Source: Saprospiraceae bacterium (GTDB lineage: Bacteria; Bacteroidota; Bacteroidia; Chitinophagales; Saprospiraceae). Taken from it: 64,000 bases of DNA. The notes beneath the pieces are model-generated. The model searched no databases. It was given only the letters and a program-made list of their open reading frames with translations, and had not been told where the DNA came from. The position numbers and the translations under genes were made by a program. Positions within the stretch are counted from its first letter, which is position 1; the number at the start of each line of letters is the position of its first letter. The DNA lies in NCBI GenBank assembly GCA_016718205.1, contig JADKEB010000034.1, forward strand, positions 62,001 through 126,000, read 5' to 3'. This document shows, piece after piece, positions 39,148 to 46,132 of this stretch.

Positions 39148-39300
39148 TCTGTTAATAAATAAATGGTGCAGAATTGGGGAAGTTAATTTGTTCTTTTTCA
39201 AGGCGTAAATGAGGCGAATAGCCTTAGCTATTTAACGATTTTACAACGCAGAAAAAGAGCAAAAGAACGAAACAAAATGTATCTGTTTTTTTTTAACAGA
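39148..39300. repeat. Palindromic element (family E)
   Basis: Ends TCTGTTAA / TTAACAGA are inverted repeats. The middle is an imperfect palindrome (GTTCTTTTTCAAGGCGTAAA facing CGCAGAAAAAGAGCAAAAGAAC in shorter matching pieces, around TAGCCTTAGCTA). One copy in this window. It lies between divergent purF and polX-like genes. Confidence 0.6.
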
Positions 39301-39587
39301 ATCTAAATTAAAATGAGAGTTATTTTTTTGAAGATCAAGGCAAAAAACAAGAAGAACATAAAGAAATCGACGCAAACGATTTTAGCTCTGAACTGTGGCC
39401 GCTGTGCCACAACTACGACAAATCCTTAGGCAAGGCTTTTCAACGCTGACCTAGGGTATAAGATTAAATTTTATAGGTCTAATTTTTTACTTATAGTTTC
39501 AATTAATGTAGGGCTCTTATATTTGATATGATTCAACAAAAGACCTGATAAAACCCTAGGTTTTTAGTATAATAATTTTAAAAAAAT
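39301..39587. other. Intergenic region, no gene seen
   Basis: AT-rich with one GC-richer patch (TGTGGCCGCTGTGCCACA, 39394-39412, which can form a hairpin). No frame resembles a protein. Confidence 0.4.
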
Positions 39588-39595
39588 TACTTTTG
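39588..39595 (+). promoter_or_regulatory. Putative -7 promoter box for the PolX-like gene
   Basis: TACTTTTG matches TAnnTTTG, 37 bases before the start codon at 39633. Confidence 0.45.
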
Positions 39596-39632
39596 GGGTT
39601 TTTAGAATTGAATAAGTCACATATGCCACATC

Positions 39633-41249
39633 ATGAACAACAAACAAATAGCACTAAAATTTGACCTGCTGGCAAAACTGATGGAGCTGCATGACGAAAA
39701 TCCCTTCAAGATACGCTCCTATGCCAATGCTTACCTCAGTCTCCGTAAACTCGAAGGAGATCTCAATCAAATGCCCAAGAGTGAGTTGGCAGCAATCAAA
39801 GGAGTAGGTACAGCTATAGCCGATAAGATCGAAGAGCTACTACAATCCGGTGAAATGAAAGCACTTACAACCTACCTTGACATCACCCCGGCAGGTATTC
39901 AGCAAATGCTCAGTATCAAGGGTCTGGGACCCAAAAAGGTCAAGCAAATATGGAAAGAGATGGAAATCACATCCGTAGGTGAGCTGCTGTATGCCTGCCA
40001 TGAAAACCGATTGGTTCATTATAAGGGATTTGGCGAAAAAGCACAGGAAGAAATAAAACATCGTATCGAGTATTTTATGGATGCTCAGGGCAAATATCTG
40101 TATGCACACGTCCATAAGCATGCAGATGAATTAGTCATCAAAATGCTGGAAAAATACCCTGGAAATCAAGTTTCAATATGCGGAGATGTGAGACGTATGA
40201 TGCCTGAAGTTTGTGGAATTGAGATTATAACTGATATTGCCGGGCATGATTTTGATTATAATGTGCTTACACCTTCCGACGATGGTAGCTGGACATATCA
40301 TGATGTGCCAGTGTTCATATATTTTGTAAGCAAGCCGGATTTTATCGGAGCACTTTTCATCAGATCGTGCAGTGAAATTTTCTTTGAACATTTTGGTGAG
40401 CTGCAACCAGACGCTTCAAGCGAAGCAGAAATATTCTCACATAAAGGTATCCGATATATTCCATCTGAATGCAGAGAGTCGGATGAAGTCATTCGATTGT
40501 GGAAAGATAAGGCACCTGAACTTATAACCGTAGAGGACATAAAAGGCATAGTGCATAACCATTCTACCTACAGCGACGGTTTACATACACTGAAAGATAT
40601 GAGTGATTATGTCAAACAATGTGGATATGAATATTTTGTGATATCTGATCACAGCAAATCTGCAGGTTATGCCGGAGGCCTTCAAGTCGAAAAGCTGGAA
40701 CAACAATGGCGGGAAATTGATGCACTCAATGCACAGTATGGTCCAGATTTCAGGATTTTTAAAGGGATAGAAAGTGACATTCTTTCTGATGGCTCATTGG
40801 ATTATGAAGAGGACGTCCTGAAGCAATTTGATGTGGTGATTGCATCTGTTCATTCTGTGCTGAATATGGATGAAAAAAAAGCCAATGACCGATTGGTCAA
40901 AGCAATAGAAAATCCTTACACAAAAATACTCGGTCATCCTACCGGTAGATTACTTTTGGCAAGACCGGGCTATCCTCTGGATCATAATAAAATCATCGAT
41001 GCTTGTGCAGCCAATAATGTCGTGATAGAACTCAATGCCAACCCTCAACGATTGGATATAGACTGGACCTGGATACCTTATTGCCTGGAAAAGGGTGTGA
41101 TGATAGCTATCAATCCGGATGCTCATTCTAAAGAATCCATTCATTATATAAAATATGGCGTGGCTATGGCCAGGAAAGGCGGATTGACCAAAAGTATGTG
41201 CATCAATACTAAATCGCTAGCAGAATTTCATCAGTGGGTTTCTCTATGA
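39633..41249 (+). CDS. PolX-like helix-hairpin-helix / PHP-domain protein
   Basis: 538 residues, family-X DNA polymerase layout. N-terminal helix-hairpin-helix units (AIKGVGTAIADKIEELL, LSIKGLGPKKVKQIW) occupy about 1-130. A middle nucleotidyltransferase-like region (about 160-300) follows, then a C-terminal PHP domain (about 305-538) with complete metal motifs: HNHSTYSDG, ISDHS, IESDI, SVH, LGHPTGR and NPDAHS. In the middle region the usual G-S-x-R-R ... D-x-D polymerase site reads GDVRRMMPEVCGIEIITDI, lacking the serine and both aspartates. Polymerase activity is therefore unlikely, while the PHP phosphoesterase/exonuclease site looks intact. A role in base-excision repair is known for PolX proteins and inferred here. 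Confidence 0.9.
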   Translation: MNNKQIALKFDLLAKLMELHDENPFKIRSYANAYLSLRKLEGDLNQMPKSELAAIKGVGTAIADKIEELLQSGEMKALTTYLDITPAGIQQMLSIKGLGPKKVKQIWKEMEITSVGELLYACHENRLVHYKGFGEKAQEEIKHRIEYFMDAQGKYLYAHVHKHADELVIKMLEKYPGNQVSICGDVRRMMPEVCGIEIITDIAGHDFDYNVLTPSDDGSWTYHDVPVFIYFVSKPDFIGALFIRSCSEIFFEHFGELQPDASSEAEIFSHKGIRYIPSECRESDEVIRLWKDKAPELITVEDIKGIVHNHSTYSDGLHTLKDMSDYVKQCGYEYFVISDHSKSAGYAGGLQVEKLEQQWREIDALNAQYGPDFRIFKGIESDILSDGSLDYEEDVLKQFDVVIASVHSVLNMDEKKANDRLVKAIENPYTKILGHPTGRLLLARPGYPLDHNKIIDACAANNVVIELNANPQRLDIDWTWIPYCLEKGVMIAINPDAHSKESIHYIKYGVAMARKGGLTKSMCINTKSLAEFHQWVSL

Positions 41250-41343
41250 GTGCTTGTGCTGTGGTAAGTGTTGAATGACGTATCAATTTTAAGTAGATTT
41301 TTCTTTTGATCAAGGTGAGGGTTCCCGACCTTAGCCGTAGCTA

Positions 41344-41604
41344 AGAGTATGTTTAAATTTTTATGTTTGAGCGAAAGTGAGGAAATTTAATTTTGGAAAA
41401 GATGACTGAATGGTCTCGTCTGTGACGAGAATTGAGTAAAATACTTTACTCAATAAAGAAGGAACTGCGAGCAACTGCTCGCAGCGAATACTGAATATAG
41501 CCGGAAGTTCAAGCGTAGCTTGACACGGTACGGCGAAAAATATAACGCTGGATAAAATTAAATTTGCCACTTGGAGCCAAATGATAAAAGTTTAAACATA
41601 CTCT
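41344..41604. repeat. Family A inverted-repeat element, complete copy
   Basis: Starts AGAGTATGTTTAAATTTT and ends AAGTTTAAACATACTCT. Near-identical to 55022-55282. The minus strand carries a 69-codon frame (41570-41361: MANLILSSVIFFAVPCQATL to FLTFAQT) also open in the 55-kb copy and partly in copy 1. MITE-like. Confidence 0.85.
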
Positions 41605-41772
41605 AAGGAAGGGGGTCATCAACGCAGTGCAAATGGAAAAGATACAATAAGTCATCCTTCAATTTAACCTTAACATAACACTACAATTGTTAAGGGCTAT
41701 TGTTTTGTGTTAAAGACTTGTTAATCAAAAATCACATAAAAACGAATTAGTCCAAAAAAATATTTAAAAGCT

Positions 41773-41780
41773 TAATTTTG
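41773..41780 (+). promoter_or_regulatory. Putative -7 promoter box for DUF1573 lipoprotein gene
   Basis: TAATTTTG matches TAnnTTTG, 45 bases before the ATG at 41826. Confidence 0.45.
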
Positions 41781-41825
41781 CCTTTATTTTTTTTTAATCA
41801 TTTTTAAACTAAACAAAAGTATATA

Positions 41826-42395
41826 ATGAAACTCTTTAATTTGTTTTCAATTCTGGTTTTCGCAACGCTTATCGCGATGACATCTTGTAAAGAAAAAGCT
41901 GCAGATGATGCTAATACTGCTCCCGATGCTGCAGAGGCTAGTGCTGTTCCCGTGACTACTGATCCTGCTGCTATGCCGGCACAAGATCCCAATGCTGCTA
42001 TTGCAGCTGATCCAAACGCACCAGCTGCTACTCCTGTTCCGACAGGCCCACTTACCAGTATCAAATTTGAGCAGATGTCTTACGACTGGGGTACTGTAAT
42101 GGATGGTGAGAAAGTTACTAAAATATTTAAGTTTAAAAATACAGGAAAGGAGCCTTTGATCATCACTAAAGCAAATGCTACTTGTGGATGTACTGTTCCT
42201 GACTGGCCAAAAGATGCTATCGCACCAGGTAAATCAGGTGAGATCAAAGTGGTATACGATTCTAAAGGAAAAGGTGCAGTAGGAGGAAAAGATGATTCAA
42301 AAAGGGTCACCATTACGGCTAATACTGATCCTATGGATACTTACTTAGAGATCAAAGGTAAAGTAAACAAAAAAGCGGACGAAGCCGGTAAATAA
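41826..42395 (+). CDS. DUF1573 domain lipoprotein
   Basis: 189 residues. The signal ends in AMTSC (Cys21, lipobox). A long Ala/Pro/Asp-rich linker (about 25-75, PNAAIAADPNAPAATPVPTG) precedes one DUF1573 domain: FEQMSYDWGTVMDGEKVTKI, KFKNTGKEPLIITKANATCG with the CGC of ATCGCTVPDWP, and KRVTITANTDP. It is a paralogue of 27874-28407 but lipid-anchored. It has its own -7 box and terminator, so it is probably monocistronic and well expressed. Molecular function unknown. Confidence 0.9.
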   Translation: MKLFNLFSILVFATLIAMTSCKEKAADDANTAPDAAEASAVPVTTDPAAMPAQDPNAAIAADPNAPAATPVPTGPLTSIKFEQMSYDWGTVMDGEKVTKIFKFKNTGKEPLIITKANATCGCTVPDWPKDAIAPGKSGEIKVVYDSKGKGAVGGKDDSKRVTITANTDPMDTYLEIKGKVNKKADEAGK

Positions 42396-42420
42396 TTCTG
42401 GTCATATCAAAAATATATAA

Positions 42421-42451
42421 GAGGCTGTTCAACCAAAGGACAGCCTTTTTT
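42421..42451 (+). terminator. Intrinsic terminator after DUF1573 lipoprotein gene
   Basis: Stem AGGCTGT / ACAGCCT (extended by weak pairs) with a loop of about ten bases, then TTTTTT. The T run ends where the UbiA-like frame begins. Confidence 0.8.
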
Positions 42452-43346
42452 GTTGGTGTTCCATAATAGAAATATACCCAAAGGATTGAAAAATTATCTG
42501 TCACTTATCAAATTCAGTCATACCATATTTGCCATGCCATTTGCTATGGTGGGTTTTGTTTCCGGTACTATGTTACGAGGTGGTACAATTGACTTTAAGG
42601 TCTTGCTTTTAGTTGTACTATGTATGGTATTTGCAAGAAGTGCCGCTATGGCGTTCAATAGATGGTTGGATAAGGATATTGATTCAAAAAATCCCAGAAC
42701 TATCATTAGAGAGATCCCGTCAGGTATTATCAAGGCGGATGCAGCACTTATTTTTGTGATGGCCAATTGTATTTTATTTATAACTTGTACCTGGTTTATC
42801 AATCCTCTTTGTTTTTGGTTGAGTCCTGTGGCATTGCTGATAGTATTGGGTTACTCATATACCAAAAGGTTTACAGTCTTGTGCCATTTAGTCTTAGGCT
42901 TAGGTCTGTCCTTAGCTCCGGTAGGCGCTTACTTGGCTGTTACTGGTAGTTTTGCACTACCACCGGTGCTGATAGGTTTATCTGTACTTTTTTGGGTCGC
43001 AGGTTTTGACATCATTTATGCGCTACAGGATGAATCATTTGATAAAGAAAACGAGCTATACTCTATCCCTGTAAAATTTGGAAGAGTCAACTCTATGCAT
43101 CTATCCAAAATCCTGCATTTTATTTCGGCATCACTGTTGAGTGTGAGTATGGCATTATATTTCCAACCTCTATCATTAGGTATCATCGTCATGATAGGTA
43201 TGGTTATATTTTTTAGCATGCTTGTGTATCAGCATAGCATCATATCACCTACAGATCTGAATAGGGTAAATCAAGCTTTTTTTACGACAAATGGTATTGC
43301 AAGTGTGGTTTTCGGGAGTATGTTTGTATTAGATGTGTTGATGTAG
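42450..43346 (+). CDS. UbiA-family polyprenyltransferase (MqnP/UbiA-like)
   Basis: Up to 298 residues. Eight or so membrane helices carry both UbiA motifs: NRWLDKDID (about residue 73, N-x3-D-x3-D) and DIIYALQDESFDKE (about 190). The family attaches a polyprenyl chain to an aromatic acid in quinone synthesis. In Bacteroidota this branch is often the MqnP type of the futalosine menaquinone route, but no other quinone gene is adjacent. There is no ATG before residue 29; candidate starts are TTG 42450, GTG 42456 and TTG 42486, just after the DUF1573 terminator. The 3' end overlaps the convergent rdgB gene by 18 bases. Confidence 0.87.
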   Translation: MLVFHNRNIPKGLKNYLSLIKFSHTIFAMPFAMVGFVSGTMLRGGTIDFKVLLLVVLCMVFARSAAMAFNRWLDKDIDSKNPRTIIREIPSGIIKADAALIFVMANCILFITCTWFINPLCFWLSPVALLIVLGYSYTKRFTVLCHLVLGLGLSLAPVGAYLAVTGSFALPPVLIGLSVLFWVAGFDIIYALQDESFDKENELYSIPVKFGRVNSMHLSKILHFISASLLSVSMALYFQPLSLGIIVMIGMVIFFSMLVYQHSIISPTDLNRVNQAFFTTNGIASVVFGSMFVLDVLM

Positions 43347-43907
43347 ATATATCATCAGTGACTGCACTGCAAGAGCACGGTGACTGATGTTGTTTTTGAC
43401 TCCTTTGCTGAGCTCAGCAAATGTTTTTGTGTGACCATCAGGAATGAATACGGGATCATATCCAAATCCGCCGTTACCTGATTTTTCAAGAGCAATATGT
43501 CCCCTTACTTGTCCTTCAAATAGCATTGTGCCCTGATCTGAAATATAAGCGATGACAGTCCTGAATCTAGCTGACCTGTTGGCACTATTTTTTAAGTTTT
43601 GTAATAAAAGGTCCATATTGGCTTCCGGATCTCTTTGGTCTCCTGCATACCTGGCAGTATGTACCCCTGGTGCTCCGGCAAGGGCAGTCACTTCCAAACC
43701 TGTATCTTCTGCAAAAGAAGGCCACCCCGTTTTATCAAAAAGATATTGAGCCTTAATGATTGCATTTTCTTCCAGGGTATCTCCGGTTTCAGGTATTTCC
43801 TCGATGATTCCGGCATCTACCAAGCCCAGTATCTGATAATCAGGAAGTATAGCTTTGAGTTCTTCCAGTTTATGTTTATTTGATGTAGCAAATATTAGCG
43901 ATTTCAT
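43329..43907 (-). CDS. rdgB: RdgB/HAM1 non-canonical purine NTP pyrophosphatase
   Basis: 192 residues. Diagnostic motifs are FATSNKHKLEELKAIL at the N-terminus, TLEENAIIKAQYL, PSFAEDTGLEVTALAGAPGV with the catalytic/metal aspartate, and GGFGYDPVFIP and SHRALAV near the C-terminus. It hydrolyses dITP, ITP and XTP to monophosphates, keeping deaminated purines out of nucleic acids. Cytosolic. Converges with the UbiA-like gene (18-base overlap) and is 6 bases downstream of the 43914-44342 gene, with which it is probably co-transcribed. Confidence 0.95.
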   Translation of the reverse strand: MKSLIFATSNKHKLEELKAILPDYQILGLVDAGIIEEIPETGDTLEENAIIKAQYLFDKTGWPSFAEDTGLEVTALAGAPGVHTARYAGDQRDPEANMDLLLQNLKNSANRSARFRTVIAYISDQGTMLFEGQVRGHIALEKSGNGGFGYDPVFIPDGHTKTFAELSKGVKNNISHRALAVQSLMIYLHQHI

Positions 43908-43913
43908 AGCAGA

Positions 43914-44342
43914 TCAGACTTGATACATATTTTGCAATGTTGACCACAGAAGTCCTTTTTTGGATTTTGATACATTCAACTCCTGAAGTGAATCTGCCAC
44001 CAGCATCCGTTTTTTTTCGAATTGCAAAATGTGGTATGCTTTGTACTCAATAAAAAAACCAAGCACAGAAGGTGATAAACCAAAAATCAGAATATCCTGA
44101 TAATCATTTATTATTGAAGATAGTGAAACCTTTTCATGATCATCTATTTTCAACAAAATGATATCTTTTTCAAAATCGAGTTTTATTGCTTTTATGATCA
44201 ATTGTAAAGTAGCAGATTCCATGGTAGAATACTTGCTTTTTTCAACCACCAATATTATTTTTTTTAATCCTGCACCTTCTTTGGATAGTTGATCAAATGT
44301 GAGTGAAGGAATTTGGTAGATTACATCATTTATATCATTCAT
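43914..44342 (-). CDS. Small conserved protein upstream of rdgB, function unknown
   Basis: 142 residues without signal or membrane segment. It has an alternating alpha/beta pattern: KKIILVVEKSKYSTMES, KDIILLKIDDHEKVS, DILIFGLSPSVLGFFIEY, then KKRMLVADSLQELNVSKSKK and a final LLWSTLQNMYQV. The gene ends 6 bases before rdgB, so they are likely one transcript. I do not recognise a characterised family; its size and fold pattern suggest a small cytosolic Rossmann-like subunit. Confidence 0.65.
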   Translation of the reverse strand: MNDINDVIYQIPSLTFDQLSKEGAGLKKIILVVEKSKYSTMESATLQLIIKAIKLDFEKDIILLKIDDHEKVSLSSIINDYQDILIFGLSPSVLGFFIEYKAYHILQFEKKRMLVADSLQELNVSKSKKGLLWSTLQNMYQV

Positions 44343-44438
44343 CAGAATATAATTTTTAAAAATGTAAAAATATAAAATAAAGTTTGATAAAATCTAAAAT
44401 ATATTATCAGATTAACAAATGGTTTAAAAGGAAAATCG

Positions 44439-44446
44439 TATTTTTG
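44439..44446 (+). promoter_or_regulatory. Putative -7 promoter box upstream of ilvE
   Basis: TATTTTTG matches TAnnTTTG. It lies 143 bases before the start codon at 44590, with a short family A-like palindrome (44492-44547) in between, the same arrangement as at the MauG-like gene. Confidence 0.4.
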
Positions 44447-44491
44447 TTGCACGATTTGACGTTGATATTTTTTTTATATTAATCAAATCTA

Positions 44492-44547
44492 AGTAGATGT
44501 TTAAATTTTTCTCGCTTTGCTCATACAAGAAAAATTTAAACACACTC
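44492..44547. repeat. Mini family A-like palindrome
   Basis: AGTAGATGTTTAAATTTTTC and GAAAAATTTAAACACACTCC face each other around TCGCTTTGCTCATACAA. The ends resemble degenerate family A termini with nearly all of the interior deleted. It would form a strong hairpin in the ilvE leader. Confidence 0.6.
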
Positions 44548-44589
44548 CAAGGTCAGAATGTTTTTATTTTAAGTTAAAACCCAACTATT

Positions 44590-45645
44590 ATGAAATACCA
44601 GATAAAAATAACTAAAACATCACAATCAAATATTGAAAATATTGATTTTGACCATCTCCCGTTTGGAAAATTTTATTCTGATCATATGTTTGTGGCCGAT
44701 TACATAGATGGTCACTGGACAAATCTGGAGATAAAACCCATAGCATTAATTCCAACCCATCCCGGAAATATGGCCTGGCATTATGGTCAATCCATCTTTG
44801 AAGGTATGAAAGCATCCAGAGATGAGGAAGGGCATCCGTTGCTTTTCAGACCTGACATGCATGCCAAAAGGATAAACGCTTCAGCACGAAGGATGTGTAT
44901 GCCTGAAATCCCTGAAGACCTATTTCTTGAAGCTATTCACTCTCTTGTCAGAATGGAAAAAGCATGGATACCACCGCAATCTGGTTCTGCACTCTATATC
45001 AGACCATTTATGTATGCTACAGATGAGACTATAGGGGTGAAGCCTTCAGATACCTATAGGTTTATCATTTTTGTAATGCCGGTAGGACCATATTATAGTA
45101 AGCCTGTAAAATTGTTGGCTCAGGATACCTATGTGAGAGCGGTAGTGGGTGGTGTAGGAGAAGCAAAGGCAGCCGGCAATTATGCTGCATCACTGCTTCC
45201 TGCGGCTATGGCAAAAAATGAAGGATATGATCAGGTCATGTGGCTTGATGGTGTTCATAAAAAGTTTATTCAGGAAGTTGGAACAATGAATATTTTTTTT
45301 GTAATTGGTGATGAGGTGCTTACTCCAAACCTTGATGGTGCTATTCTGGCAGGAATCACCAGAGACAGTATCATCACATTGCTCAAAGATAGAGGCATAA
45401 AGATAACCGAAAGACTTATCACCATTGGTGAGGTGATGGAAGCAGGCGAGAAAGGTACACTCAAGGAAGTATTTGGAGCAGGTACGGCCGCAGTAGTAGC
45501 ACCGGTATGTGAGATAAAACATGGACATCAAATTGTAAAAATCGACCCGGACTCATTCAAAATCAGTAAGATGATTTATGAGACTATCAATGGATTGAGA
45601 AATAGTACCGTCGAAGATACTCATGGTTGGATCGTACCGGCATGA
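44590..45645 (+). CDS. ilvE: Branched-chain amino acid aminotransferase
   Basis: 351 residues, the length of the type II BCAT group. Diagnostic features: HYGQSIFEGMKASRDEEG, FRPDMHAKRINASARRMCMP, the Schiff-base lysine in GGVGEAKAAGNYAASLLPA, and the PLP phosphate-binding TAAVVAPVCEI. It transfers amino groups between glutamate and leucine, isoleucine or valine in the cytosol. No other branched-chain pathway gene is adjacent. It converges with the HsdR-N-like gene, the stops about ten bases apart. Confidence 0.94.
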   Translation: MKYQIKITKTSQSNIENIDFDHLPFGKFYSDHMFVADYIDGHWTNLEIKPIALIPTHPGNMAWHYGQSIFEGMKASRDEEGHPLLFRPDMHAKRINASARRMCMPEIPEDLFLEAIHSLVRMEKAWIPPQSGSALYIRPFMYATDETIGVKPSDTYRFIIFVMPVGPYYSKPVKLLAQDTYVRAVVGGVGEAKAAGNYAASLLPAAMAKNEGYDQVMWLDGVHKKFIQEVGTMNIFFVIGDEVLTPNLDGAILAGITRDSIITLLKDRGIKITERLITIGEVMEAGEKGTLKEVFGAGTAAVVAPVCEIKHGHQIVKIDPDSFKISKMIYETINGLRNSTVEDTHGWIVPA

Positions 45646-45655
45646 CCTGTCTGAA

Positions 45656-46132
45656 TTATGGCTTTGTCAGCCATGAAGGAAGTTCGGAAAAGAATTGATA
45701 TTTTTTTTCTTCCATATTTTGTTGGACCATCCATGAACTATGACCATTGGTCACTATCAGATAAGGAGCCTTCATTGCCAGATTGTACACTGAAATCTGG
45801 TCAAAAACTGATTGGTTTATTGTTACTACAGGTGACTTGCACTCTATCAGAATGTAGGGCTGGATGTTGCTATTGTACAATAGTATGTCAAATCTCTTTC
45901 TTATTTTGTTGACGGTGACAAGTTTTTCTACCTGGATAGCATTACGTGAAAAAGTTGAATTTTCTATCAACCATTGTATCATGAGTTGTCTTACCATTTC
46001 TTCAGGCTGAAGGATGATATTTTTTTTTCGTATAGGATCAAAGACATATTTTATTCCACTCTTTTCTGTCAGGATCAATGCAGGAGTGTAATCAAGGAGT
46101 TGAAGGTCAAGCCTGAATTCAGTTAAACTCAA
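45656..46132 (-). CDS. HsdR N-terminal-like nuclease-domain protein
   Basis: About 158 residues from a TTG start at 46132; the frame is open to 46222, but that part overlaps the upstream gene and is not family-like. The order LDLQLLDYTPAL, YVFDPIRKKNIILQPEEMVR, QVEKLVTVNKIRKRFDILLY, YILIECKSPVVTINQSVFDQ and YLIVTNGHSSWM matches the N-terminal domain of type I restriction subunit R. It includes the PD-(D/E)XK core: Asp of RFDILLY, then ECK. Stand-alone proteins of this kind are common in Bacteroidota, and their job is not established. Its start overlaps the 3' end of the 786-residue orphan by about 14 bases, implying coupled translation. Confidence 0.8.
   Translation of the reverse strand: MSLTEFRLDLQLLDYTPALILTEKSGIKYVFDPIRKKNIILQPEEMVRQLMIQWLIENSTFSRNAIQVEKLVTVNKIRKRFDILLYNSNIQPYILIECKSPVVTINQSVFDQISVYNLAMKAPYLIVTNGHSSWMVQQNMEEKKYQFFSELPSWLTKP

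Noticed and set aside
39390..39415. Hairpin TGTGGCCGCTGTGCCACA as a terminator or riboswitch
   Set aside because: No T run follows and no known riboswitch pattern surrounds it.
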